A DNA stretch of 64,000 nucleotides, taken from Pomphorhynchus laevis (taxonomy: Eukaryota; Acanthocephala; Palaeacanthocephala; Echinorhynchida; Pomphorhynchidae). The translations under genes were made by a program, and so were the position numbers. Shown here piece by piece: positions 55,167 to 63,975 of the stretch. The stretch's first letter is position 1, and each line of letters starts with the position of its first letter. Under the pieces are notes generated by a model, which saw only the letters and a list, made by a program, of their open reading frames with translations, ran no database searches and was not told the origin of the DNA. The stretch covers positions 51,204 through 115,203 of the forward strand of contig WNNJ02002647.1 in NCBI GenBank assembly GCA_012934845.2, written 5' to 3'.

Positions 55167-57450
55167 TGCTCTCGACATCATTGCTGTCCCTATCTGCTTC
55201 AATGACTATACTTCCTTGTCAATTACTGATCCCGGTTTGTCCGATCATTTCCTTGTCACTCTTACTCTTACTCGTCCCCATCCTCCGTCTCCGCCTCCAC
55301 CAATATCCACACCAAGTCGACCCTGGAAACTTCTCGATATCCCTATTCTCTGCACAGCCTTACTCAATTCTTCACTCTTTTCACTTCCTCTTAACTATCT
55401 CTCTCCCGATGATCTCTGCATTCTGTTTGATTCTGAACTTATGTCTATTATCAATAAACTTCTGCCTAGTCGACTCCGACGCTCTCAGCGCTTGCGCCAT
55501 GCTCCCTGGTTCGATTCTGACTGTAGTCTTTCTAAGCGTCGACTCCGTCACTCTTTTCGTGTGTATAATCGTTTTCTTAAACGTTCTCCCAACTCACTCC
55601 CTCCAAATCTCCGTGATTCCTACTTTTCTCTACGCCGTTCACATCTTATTCTTATACGTACTAAACGTACTATCTTTTGGCGAAATCAACTCGAGTCATC
55701 TTCCAACACTAAATCTCATTGGAAAATCTTAAACTCAATTCTTTCACGATCATCTACCCCTTGTAATATAAATCCTGATGAATTTTCTTCTTATCTACAA
55801 ACTAAGCTATCTAATTTACTTTTCCTACTACCCATAGCCCCCTTGTACCCACTCTTCTCTTTAAATACTTCCCTCCCAGAACTATTCCACCTTCTTCCCG
55901 TTTCGTCTGATGAAGTTTCTTCGGTTCTGCTGTCATTACCTAATAAAACCTCTCCTTCTGACCCAATTCCCACTCACTTGCTTAAAAATATCTGCTCCTT
56001 TATCTTACCCTTCCTAACCACATTGTTCAACTCGTCCATCCGTAGCCGTACATTTCCTTCCATCTGGAAATGCGCCACTGTTCATCCTCTCATCAAAAAG
56101 CAATCTCTCGACTCCTCACTACCATCTTCGTACCGTCCTATTTCACTTCTCCCAACCCTCTCTAAACTACTTGAGCGTCTCGTTCTTAAGCAAGTTAATA
56201 CATATCTCTATTCCTCTAACTTATTTCCTCCCTTCCAAGCCGCTTTTCGCTCTAATTACTCTACCGAAATTACATGTCTTAAAGTTTATAACGACTTACT
56301 CATATCGCGCGATCATAAATTATGTAGTGTCATAGTTTCTCTTGATCTATCGTCTGCTTTTGACATCGTCGATCACTCGATTCTTCTCCATCGCCTTCGT
56401 CATGATTATGGCTTCTCTTTACCCACTGTATCATGGTTTTCTTCATATCTATCAAACCGTACATTTCGCGTATATTCTAACTCTTCTCCCTCCCATCCTT
56501 CGTCCATTCCGTCCGGTGTTCCACAAGGCTCCGTTTTAGGCCCTACACTTTTCTCTCTTCTTGGTGATTTGTCTTCGATTTCTCATAAATTTAACTTCCA
56601 TGTTATGCAATATGCTGATGACATTCTCATCTATGCTCATGCACCTGTTTATCGTATTCACGATCTTAGTGTTTCCGCTTCGGACTGTCTTGTCTCAATT
56701 TCCAATCATCTTTCTTCACTTCGCCTTTCTCTGAATCCTGATAAATCCAAAATTATGTGGATCCTACCTCGACGCCTCGGCTTCGAACCTCCCTCCGTAT
56801 CATTAAATTCTACAATTCTTCCTATCGTTGATAATCTCGTTTTCCTAGGCTTCCATTTTGACAACCGACTTTCACTTAAACCTTTCGTTAGAGATAAAGT
56901 ACGCTCATCTACCTTGATACTCCGCAACCTCCGTTAAGTTCGTAGATTGATCGATTTCCCTTCTTGTATGACTCTCATATCATCTCTCCTTTTTTCTAGA
57001 CTCGATTATTGTCTTAGTCTATTTTCCAACTCACCTAAATCCACTCTTCTTCCCCTACAACGCATCGTCAACGCAGCTGTCCGAATTCTCCTCCGTATTC
57101 GTCGTTTTGATCATACATCCTACCATCTTGCTTCTCTCGATTTGCCTACCATTTATTGTCGTGTTCAAATTCGTCTTCTTCTCGTTGCTTTCCGCCTTGT
57201 AACTTTTCATACCCCTTCATTTCTCAACCTTCTTTTTCTTGATAATTCTCGTCCTGTTTACTGTTCCTTGCGTTCCTGTAATTCCCTTCTTTTACATGTC
57301 CCAAACTACTCTATCTACTTTGGACTCCGCTCCTTCCTGGTGGATGCTCCTCTATCGTGGAATCATCTGCCCATTCATATACGCCAATCAACTTCCCTGC
57401 AGTGCTTCAAACGACAAATCCGATCCCATTTAAACAATTTATCTGCTTGA
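55167..57450 (+). pseudogene. CR1-like ORF2: reverse transcriptase, one stop
   Basis: Same frame to 56937 then, after one TAA codon, to 57450. Motifs: PSSYRPISLLPTLSKLLERL, SVIVSLDLSSAFDIVDHSIL, IPSGVPQGSVLGPTLFSLLG, MQYADDILIYAHA, LPIVDNLVFLGFHFDNRLSL, FSRLDYCLSLFSNSPKSTLL. The loop after LFSLLG lacks one residue compared with the other copy. Catalytic aspartates are intact. Confidence 0.85.
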
Positions 57451-57599
57451 CCTTTTCATTTTTTGTTTGTGGACTTGTAAGCGTACAGCTTGTACGCATT
57501 TGCCACATTAAATAAATTTGTATTATTAAAGGTGCGACGCAATTCAGCAGTATTAGTCGGTACTATTAAATTTTGAATATGATGAATGTGATTAGGGTC

Positions 57600-58230
57600 T
57601 GGAGAATGTGAATCTTATATGAATCTTATATCCCAGTAAACAAACTGTATTGACAGCGAAAACATATTTTTCCTTATTTAGTTCAATCTTGTACCTTCTA
57701 GCGGTATTCATAAACTTCTATAAATTGCGATTATCTTCGTTTAGATATGATCATCCAATCATAATGTCGTCAAGATAAACGAAAGTAGCACCCAAATATT
57801 AGTCTTCAATAATATTTTCCATTATTCTTTAAAATGCAGCGACCGCGTTTTTTAAACCAAATGGCATTCGAGTAAATTAATATAGTCGTACATTTGCTTC
57901 AAAGCCCGTAAAATGTTTTTATTGTCATGCAACTGGATTTGGTGTTAAGATCTTTTTAGGTCGAGAACACTATTAACTTTGCATCTAGAAAGTTTATCAA
58001 TAAGAACATCTATTTGGGGTAAAGGAATCGCGTTTGGGTTTGTAAAAGAATTTATTGTTATACTATAGTCGATAACCATTCTAGTTATGCCGTCTTCTTT
58101 CTTAACAAGAACAACATGATCTCTACAAGGAGATATGTGGTCAATAATTCCTGCATCTAGTAATTTCTTTATCTCCCGCTCAATGTGGCTTCATTTTCAG
58201 GACTTCGCCTTCTTGAGAGCATTGTAACAT
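57600..58230 (-). mobile_element. Ty3/Gypsy-like LTR retrotransposon fossil (reverse transcriptase part)
   Basis: Short pieces on the minus strand resemble the fingers and palm of Ty3/Gypsy reverse transcriptase (VVLVKKEDGITRMVIDY, PLPQIDVLIDKLS). No LTRs, Gag or integrase are visible nearby. It is an old, broken fragment with several disruptions, lying just beyond the 3' end of the CR1-like LINE. Confidence 0.6.
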
Positions 58231-58735
58231 TGACGAAACTCTTACATGACGATATTCAAAATACAGTTTGCAACATAGTGAGATAAACCCCTACTATACT
58301 AGTTTTGCTACATTAAAAATATACAAATGTCTTCATAGTGATTCAAAAAAGACAATATTATATTATATATTAGCATTATAATATTATGTCTCTATATTAT
58401 AGAGACAAATACGAAAATTATTCACTTAAATCGATATTTTAAAGTTGATTTGTTGGTTACCCAGATGGCATTGCGAATTTTTTAAATATGATAATATTTT
58501 CATAGTTTAAGATAGTACGCTATTTCGTCCGTGTAGTGCAATTGTAGTATTATCTATAGCAGCAGTTTCCAAACTGGAAAGCGCGCCCAGGAGAGGCGCG
58601 AGCTATTGACAGGAGGCATCAAACTTTGATTTGCTTATATGTAGTTACATTTCTGTTAATTACATGTAATAATAACAATTTTGTTTAGAAATTTCATACT
58701 TTTAATATACATGTGTATATATTGGTTGTGCGAAA

Positions 58736-59640
58736 AATTGCTTGAAACTGTTGCCCAAAGCCAAAACTGACTACGATTGATTTTAAATCAATATGTGCCG
58801 CAAAATAACTGGACTTCGATCATCAACTCGATCAGTCCAATGTATCACTCCTCGACGCTCCTACCCCCAGCAGTCATCGTCAGTCGAATGAAATGGTTAG
58901 GGTGCGTCTCGACTGCTTTTGTGATAACTAGAAAGACATCATCAATTAATTACAATGTTAGACAAAGCTCGGGTGCAGAAAGCTTTTTTACTGGCTTTGC
59001 GTGTGTGCACCTACTAGTTATTATTTATATAAGGCACAAATGCGTATCCGTTGGTTACGAGGCACTGAATTTCTCACAAAATTCCAAAACACATGCGTCA
59101 TTTTATAAATTGTTATTGCGAAAAATCGCTTGAAACTTTGGTCCAGGAGCCAAAGCTGGCTACGATTGATTTTTAATCCATATTTGCCCCAAAATAACTA
59201 GACTTCGATCATCAACTCGATCAGTCCAATGTATTACTCCAAGACACTCCTAACCACCCAGCAGTCATCGTCAGTCGGATGAAGTGGTTAGGGTACGTTT
59301 CGATTGCTTTTGTGATAACTATAAAGACACCAGCAATTCCACACGATGCTAGACGAAGCTCATGTGCAGAAAGCGCTTTTACTGGCATGTTGAGTGTGTG
59401 GATCTTCAGTTATTCTTTATATAAGGCACAAATGCATATCCGTTGGTTACGAGGCACTGAATTTCTCACAGGATTCAAAAACGAATTAGCTTTTATAAAT
59501 TGTTATTGCGAAAATTCGCTTGAAACTGGTCCAAGAGCCAAAGCTGGCTACGATTGATTTTTAATCCATATTTGCTGCTAAATAAGTGAACCTCGATCAT
59601 CAGCTTCATCAGTCTAATGTATAACCTCGACACGTTTTCT
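58736..59640 (+). repeat. Tandem repeat of about 380-397 bp, 2.3 units
   Basis: Units begin at about 58732, 59115 and 59512 with GCGAAAAATCGCTTGAAAC-like starts. They share TGGCTACGATTGATTTT, CTTCGATCATCAACTCGATC, GCACAAATGCGTATCCGTTG and GAGGCACTGAATTTCTCACA. Apparent ORFs (58777-59133, 59279-59557) are not conserved in frame and look incidental. Possibly a short satellite or an internal repeat of a mobile element. Confidence 0.75.
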
Positions 59641-59822
59641 ACCAACAAAAAACAAAGATTAATTCTTCAATGTTACGTTTCGCCTTGCGGCTTTTTCAAA
59701 AATTGTAAGAATTTTAATTTCACGTTGAAATTGTCTTGGTTATTAAAATTCTTACAATTTTTGAAGAAGCCGCAAGGCGAAACGTAAAATTGAAGAATTA
59801 ATATTTGTTTTTTGTTGGTAGA
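59637..59822. mobile_element. 185-bp MITE (family M3) carrying a minimal hammerhead in each arm
   Basis: Arms TCTACCAACAAAAAACAAA and TTTGTTTTTTGTTGGTAGA enclose ATTCTTCAATGTTACGTTTC and its inverse. The right arm (plus) reads CAATTT (59755-59760), TTGAAGA (59761-59767), GCC (59769-59771), GCAA, GGC (59776-59778), GAAA (59779-59782), with ACGT (59782-59785), A (59786), AAATTG (59787-59792). Helix I is CAATTT/AAATTG, helix II GCC/GGC, helix III the palindrome ACGT. Only the first core base is off (U for C). Confidence 0.7.
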
Positions 59823-59904
59823 GACCAATAATCATATTTCGAATATATTTTGGTCATAGCGTGATCCCAACCGAAAGTAGCTTATAAATTGATTGTAATT
59901 TATA

Positions 59905-60058
59905 CTTACAATATATATGTATATATAATATAACGCAGAATGTGTTATTCTATATATAGAATACATATATACATATATATAGAATACATGCATATATATA
60001 GAATACATATATACATATATGTATACATATATGAATACATATATATAGAATATCCATA
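59905..60058. repeat. (TA)n/(TATAC)n microsatellite
   Basis: Alternating ATATATAC and ATATATAGAATACAT units. Any ORF here is the repeat. Confidence 0.85.
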
Positions 60059-60059
60059 T

Positions 60060-61116
60060 ATTTCGGGCGGTTCAGTCTCAATTCCTAGAAATCTCAATTC
60101 TTTGAAATCTCAGTTCCTAGAAATCTCAATTCCTGTAAAAAAATAAAAAGGATTAATTTCATAAAATGGTTAAATGACATTATAATATAATGTAATATAT
60201 TTATAAATATCTACTTATTTTCTTTTTGGTTGTTTTTAACTCTAAAATTATAAACTGAAGAAAAGAAGTGAAAATAAGTATATTTTGAATTAAATATTTA
60301 TTTTTATAGCCTCTTTAAGATCAAACATGAGATTAAATAGATCAATCTCCCCATTTAAATAGTGTTCCCATAGGTTTGTAATCTTATCCTCTCGTATAAC
60401 ATATATTCTTCTTCTGGTTTTAGGTCTACCACCACTTAGTAATCTTCTTGCTTCTATTCCGCAATGAAGTTGAATTTTTTTAAAACAACCAATTTCCCAA
60501 AAACTAGCGTTATTCTTGTTGATTTTTCTGTTCAGTTTAGTTTAGAATCCTTCAGCTGCATTATTTGTTCTCCCTCTTTGAAAACCAAAGTGATTCCACG
60601 TATTTCGGCTAAATAGAGAGTTGTCGTTATTCAACAGCCAATTGCGTTCCATATATAGTTTAAGTCTACTGCTGCAGGATCATCTGTAGGCCATAACACA
60701 GAAATTAAGTCCCATGGTTTAGAGAGAGATAAACGCTTAAGAATTTCTTTCATCCTGTATTCCATTAGCTTTTTTTATCATCACTGTGGAAGTGCTCTCC
60801 TTTCACTTCAAGTAGGCTTTGCTCAAAGGAAATCGCACGTACTAGACATGTATCTGTTTGACAGTGCCAGTATATTTTACCACAGGGCATTCGTTTTGTG
60901 TCCTCGAATAAAAATTTTTCCACTACAAGTACCTCTTTATCCTTCTAACTTTTCATCCAATAACAATTTGTCATTTTTTATCATCACTGAGGAAGTGCTC
61001 TTTTTTCACTTCAAGTAGGCTTTGCTCAAAGGAGATCGCACGTACAAATTTTTTTACAGGAATTGAGATTTCTAGGAACTGAGATTTCTAGGAATTGAGA
61101 CTACACGATTTCGGGC
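60060..61116 (-). mobile_element. Mutator-like (MULE) DNA transposon, internal deletion derivative
   Basis: Target-site duplication ATTTCGGGC (9 bp) at 60060-60068 and 61108-61116 flanks a 1039-bp element. Terminal inverted repeats of about 60 bp contain AGTCTCAATTCCTAGAAATC; each arm repeats the word CAATTCCTAGAAATCT twice. The minus-strand coding remnant has a FLYWCH-like N-terminus (VIGxKxRRxKR, CPVVKYTGTVKQ) and the C-terminus NNAAEGF, LNRKINKN. The 9-bp duplication and these domains fit MULE. The catalytic middle is absent. Confidence 0.72.
60310..61000 (-). pseudogene. MULE transposase remnant
   Basis: Frames read MEYRMKEILKRLSLSKPWDL, ISVLWPTDDPAAVDL, GRPKTRRRIYVIREDKITNL, WEHYLNGEIDLFNLMFDL. 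NNAAEGFHS-like followed by K-NRKI is a conserved C-terminal box of MULE transposases. A 70-bp piece (about 60773-60842) is repeated at 60973-61045. Several frame changes; no DDE triad visible. Confidence 0.55.
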
Positions 61117-61239
61117 ATTACACAGTAGCTGGGACCCCTTAAGAGTTACCTTGTTAATATTAAAATCAGATAAATATTACACCAGCGCACGCTAGTTTAA
61201 GAATTAAGAGCAGAAATTAAAAATATAAAAATAGAGTAT

Positions 61240-61960
61240 TCTAGATTACGACAATTCTCATATTTACGGCGGTTTTAAGTTCATCATGTGTTCTATGTTT
61301 ATTCCTCTCACTCTGTCCGTCATGAGTTACGCAATCCAAAGTTGCTCTCTTGCTTTTCGATGTAAGTCATTAAGCAATTCATGTTCGATTACAACATGAT
61401 TGAATTCATCATTGGATGTATCATGCTTGATTAGGCAGTGGTGTACGATTGCATCGCGATCCGTTAAACCCTTGTTTAAATCGCTACGTCGATTATTAAG
61501 TCAGATGTTCATTGACAATCGTGATTCACCAACAGCTCAGAATCAGAAGTTAGTTTTGAACGGACCAGTAAATTTTAATTGACTGACCTTGCTTTCGATA
61601 CATATTAATATCATCTTCCGCGTTAGGGAAACGTAATTTTGTCTTTTAATAATGTCTTTATGTCTCCCGATAATTTAAGAAGGCATTTGTGATTCTCTAT
61701 TCCAATTGATAATTTCGTTTAAGCGCTTATACATTTTTCATTTTTGTGGTTTTCTTTATGCCATTTTGAAATAGATTGACGTTCAGATCTTAATATTTCT
61801 CGATTTTTATAGCCCCTCATCCTTAATTCATATATTACTATGTTAAGCCATTTCTGCCGCTCTACGTTGGTGCTGCATATTCTTAAGATTCTACCATCAG
61901 CAGTTTCGGCTGCCTTGTGATATATTAAATAGGCATTTCCGAGAATTTGCTAACGTGGTA
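61240..61960 (-). pseudogene. Possible Penelope-like element remnant
   Basis: Minus-strand pieces read AETADGRILRICSTNVERQK, WLNIVIYELRMRGYKNREIL and, further on, TDRDAIVHHCLIKHDTSNDE, EHELLNDLHRKAREQLW. The latter resembles the region after the reverse transcriptase of Penelope-like elements (short spacing of H/C, then a basic helix). I see no clear GIY-YIG box. Penelope-like elements are known to carry hammerhead motifs in their terminal repeats, which would suit the adjacent array. Multiple disruptions. Confidence 0.4.
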
Positions 61961-62201
61961 GCATGGGCATAGCCTCTTTAAACTAACCATGTGCTTTCCG
62001 GACCATTGTAAAATGTATCCTCCAAAGGATCCGGTGAGAAAGCAAGCAACGACAGCAAGTAAATTTCCTGCCGAATAAAATTAGGATGGTCCGGAAAGCA
62101 CATGGTTAGTTTAAAGAGGCTATGCCCATGCTACCACGTTAGCAAATTCTCGGAAATGCCTATTTAATATATCACAAGGCAGCCGAAACGACTGATGGTA
62201 G
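61894..62201. repeat. Inverted repeat linking the Penelope-like remnant to the array
   Basis: About 118 bp (CTACCATCAGCAGTTTCGGC to CATGTGCTTTCCGGACCAT) at 61894-62011 is nearly perfectly inverted at 62087-62201. The 75-bp spacer contains TGTATCCTCCAAAGGATC, itself palindromic. The inverted copy retains only the first half of the hammerhead-like motif. Confidence 0.8.
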
Positions 62202-62252
62202 TTCACCCTACTGACGAGTGCTGCCGGCTACCATCAGCTCGTCTAGGAGTGA
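62178..62252 (+). ncRNA. Hammerhead-like permuted motif, array unit H1
   Basis: Order: GGCAGCC (62178-62184), GAAAC (62185-62189), CTGATGGTAG (62192-62201), TCACCCTA (62203-62210), CTGACGA (62211-62217), GCTGCC (62220-62225), CTACCATCAG (62228-62237), CGTC (62240-62243), TAGG-A-GTGA (62244-62252). Helix II: GCTGCC/GGCAGC plus a G-C closing pair; helix III: ACGA/TCGT plus CTGATGGTAG/CTACCATCAG; helix I: TAGG/CCTA and GTGA/TCAC around a bulged A. Cleavage would follow GTC at 62243. Confidence 0.5.
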
Positions 62253-62536
62253 TAAGGAAGTCTGCTCTACTTGTAATCGAACTCCGGTTTTTGGCAACAT
62301 CTACAATTATGAAACTGAAGCTTATTAGCTCCCGGAGCACAGTTTAACACAGTCAGATATAAAATTATAAAAATGTATCCTCCAAAGGATCTGTGAGAAA
62401 GCAAGCAACGACAGCAAGTAAATTTCCTGCTGAATAAAATTAGGATGGTCCGGAAAGCACATGTTTAGTTTAAAGAGGCTATGACCATGCTACCACGTTA
62501 GCAAATTCTCGGAAATGCCCATTTAATATATCACAA

Positions 62537-62611
62537 GGCAGCCGAAACGACTGATGGTAGTTCATCCTACTGATGAGTGCTGCCGGCTACCATCAGCTCG
62601 TCTAGGAGTGA
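62537..62611 (+). ncRNA. Hammerhead-like permuted motif, array unit H2
   Basis: As H1, with CTGATGA instead of CTGACGA (the N position of the core) and TCATCCTA instead of TCACCCTA in helix I, which lets TAGGA pair with TCCTA. Both changes are neutral to the model. Confidence 0.5.
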
Positions 62612-62719
62612 TAAGGAAAACTGCTCTACTTGTAATCAAACTCCGGTTTTTGGTAACATCTACGATTATGAAACTGAAGCTTATTAGCTCCCGGAGCACA
62701 GTTTAACACATCCAGATAT

Positions 62720-62726
<7 letters not shown>

Positions 62727-62778
<52 letters not shown>
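62727..62778. repeat. (TA)n microsatellite
   Basis: About 26 TA units separating array types 1 and 2. Confidence 0.95.
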
Positions 62779-62779
<1 letters not shown>

Positions 62780-62862
62780 CATTGCAAATTGTTGGATTTA
62801 AGAGCTAACGCCACCAACAATTTAAGCTAGATGTCGGAAATGCATTTTCACAATGTCACAGA

Positions 62863-62938
62863 GGCAGCCGAAACGGCGTGTGATAGTTCATCTTACTGAC
62901 GATGGCTGCCGGCTATCACATGACCGTCTAGGAGTGAC
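62863..62938 (+). ncRNA. Hammerhead-like permuted motif, array unit H3
   Basis: GGCAGCC, GAAAC, ACGG + TGTGATAG, TCTTA, CTGACGA (62896-62902), GGCTGCC, CTATCACA + CCGT, C, TAGGA. Helix III now is TGTGATAG/CTATCACA and ACGG/CCGT: compensatory relative to H1 and H2. Helix II is GGCTGCC/GGCAGCC, helix I TAGGA/TCTTA with a G-U. Cleavage would follow 62928. Copies at 63220-63295 (H4) and 63577-63652 (H5) are the same. Confidence 0.5.
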
Positions 62939-63219
62939 GAGAGTTTGCAGACTGAAGAATATGCTCGATTCGAACACTTACTTAAATATACGGAAAGAAT
63001 TGCTAATCGCAATCTCGAGCAATACCGATTTAAACGAAACTCTTATGATTATATAGAAAGAATTGATCCACTCAATCTCGGTTTCTTACAGTCAAGCATC
63101 CGAAAGTTTGATCCTCTGTTTGTTTATGATGGTCTGCATTGCAAATTGTTGGATTTAAGAGCTAACGCCACCAACAATTTAAGCTAGATGTCGGAAATGC
63201 ATTTTCACAATGTCACAGA

Positions 63220-63295
63220 GGCAGCCGAAACGGCGTGTGATAGTTCATCTTACTGACGATGGCTGCCGGCTATCACATGACCGTCTAGGAGTGAC
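63220..63295 (+). ncRNA. Hammerhead-like permuted motif, array unit H4
   Basis: Identical in all pairing segments to H3, shifted by 357 bp. Confidence 0.5.
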
Positions 63296-63576
63296 GAGAG
63301 TTTGCAGACTGAAGAATATGCTCGATTCGAACACTTACTTAAATATACGGAAAGAATTGCTAATCGCAATCTCGAGCAATACCGATTTAAACGAAACTCT
63401 TATGATTATATAGAAAGAATTGATCCACTCAATCTCGGTTTCTTACAGTCAAGCATCCGAAAGTTTGATCCTCTGGTTGTTTATGATGGTCTGCATTGCA
63501 AATTGTTGGATTTAAGAGCTAACGCCACCAACAATTTAAGCTAGATGTCGGAAATGCATTTTCACAATGTCACAGA

Positions 63577-63652
63577 GGCAGCCGAAACGGCGTGTGATAG
63601 TTCATCTTACTGACGATGGCTGCCGGCTATCACATGACCGTCTAGGAGTGAC
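63577..63652 (+). ncRNA. Hammerhead-like permuted motif, array unit H5
   Basis: Identical in all pairing segments to H3, shifted by 714 bp, at the array end before the (TA)n tract. Confidence 0.5.
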
Positions 63653-63692
63653 GAGAGTTTGCAGACTGAAGAATATGCTCGATTCGAACACT

Positions 63693-63693
<1 letters not shown>

Positions 63694-63769
<76 letters not shown>
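63694..63769. repeat. (TA)n microsatellite
   Basis: About 37 TA units that cut off the third type 2 unit. Confidence 0.95.
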
Positions 63770-63770
<1 letters not shown>

Positions 63771-63784
63771 CGAATAGTTGCTAG

Positions 63785-63975
63785 GTCACTATTGCCACAA
63801 CCGTTTCGTTTCGCCCGCTTTTTGTCACATGTTGGTAGCCCCGGGCTCGTCAGAAGGCTGTCTACCAACTCTTCGCTTTTTGAAATTTACTTATCCGAGA
63901 TTCGAGCTGTCGCTCTCCGTACTTGGCTTGCGCTCTTGACTGCTAGGCTACGAATCCAGGATTACCAGATTTTAC
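63785..63975 (-). mobile_element. Second tRNA-derived SINE with hammerhead-like body
   Basis: Read on the minus strand: a head with a box A-like TAGCCTAGCAGTC (about 63950-63938) and box B-like AGCTCGAATCTCG (about 63907-63895). The body reads GTTGGTAG (63869-63862), CTGACGA (63853-63847), GCCCG (63846-63842), CTACCAAC (63838-63831), CGGGC (63817-63813), GAAAC (63812-63808). CTGACGA and GAAAC flank a 5-bp helix II; GTTGGTAG/CTACCAAC wraps around CTGACGA as in the array. Here GAAAC lies downstream of CTGACGA (ordinary order). Helices I and III are not convincing. Confidence 0.5.

Larger units (their letters stand above)
53180..57530 (+). mobile_element. CR1-like LINE, near-complete copy
   Basis: 5' UTR, complete ORF1, ORF2 endonuclease and reverse transcriptase, and a short 3' UTR ending TTAAATAAATTTGTATTATT. 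ORF1 and ORF2 overlap by 37 nt. ORF2 has a frame switch near 55165, shared with the copy at 38.7-42.1 kb, and one private stop at 56935-56937 (TAA where the other copy has CAA). Near identity of the two copies points to recent activity. Confidence 0.9.
62014..62731 (+). repeat. Tandem array type 1, two units of about 359 bp
   Basis: Units start at ATGTATCCTCCAAAGGATC (62014 and 62373) and contain TTTAAAGAGGCTATG, CTCGGAAATGCC, the hammerhead-like motif, and GAAACTGAAGCTTATTAGCT. A (TA)n run interrupts after the second unit. Confidence 0.85.
62779..63693 (+). repeat. Tandem array type 2, 357-bp units (about 2.6)
   Basis: Units repeat exactly every 357 bp (for instance 62853, 63210, 63567), nearly identical; the one obvious change is TGTTTG to TGGTTG at 63118/63475. 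357 is divisible by three, so frames are kept: 62945-63187 and 63302-63544 both give QTEEYARFEHLLKYTERIAN through NATNNLS. This may be a fragment of a mobile-element protein. The third unit runs into a (TA)n tract. Confidence 0.9.

Noticed and set aside
58560-58625. hAT-like terminus (CAGTTTCCAAACTGG with GGCGCGAG)
   Set aside because: Resembles one end of a hAT MITE, but I found no matching opposite end or 8-bp duplication.
59940-60146. Tyr/Ile-rich ORF
   Set aside because: Translation of the TA microsatellite and the MULE terminal repeat.
62178-62252. HDV-like ribozyme reading of the array motif
   Set aside because: A 7-bp GGCAGCC/GGCTGCC helix with a second nested pseudoknot helix recalls the HDV P1/P2 layout. 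There is no P3 hairpin with the expected loop, no P4 and no J4/2 with a catalytic C between P1 3' and P2 3'. The hammerhead core words fit better.
62279-62345. tRNA-like head on the minus strand of the type 1 unit
   Set aside because: A GAGTTCGATTAC word resembles box B, but no T-arm or box A at proper spacing could be drawn.
62626-62820. Minus-strand ORF with YIYIYI run
   Set aside because: Microsatellite translation.
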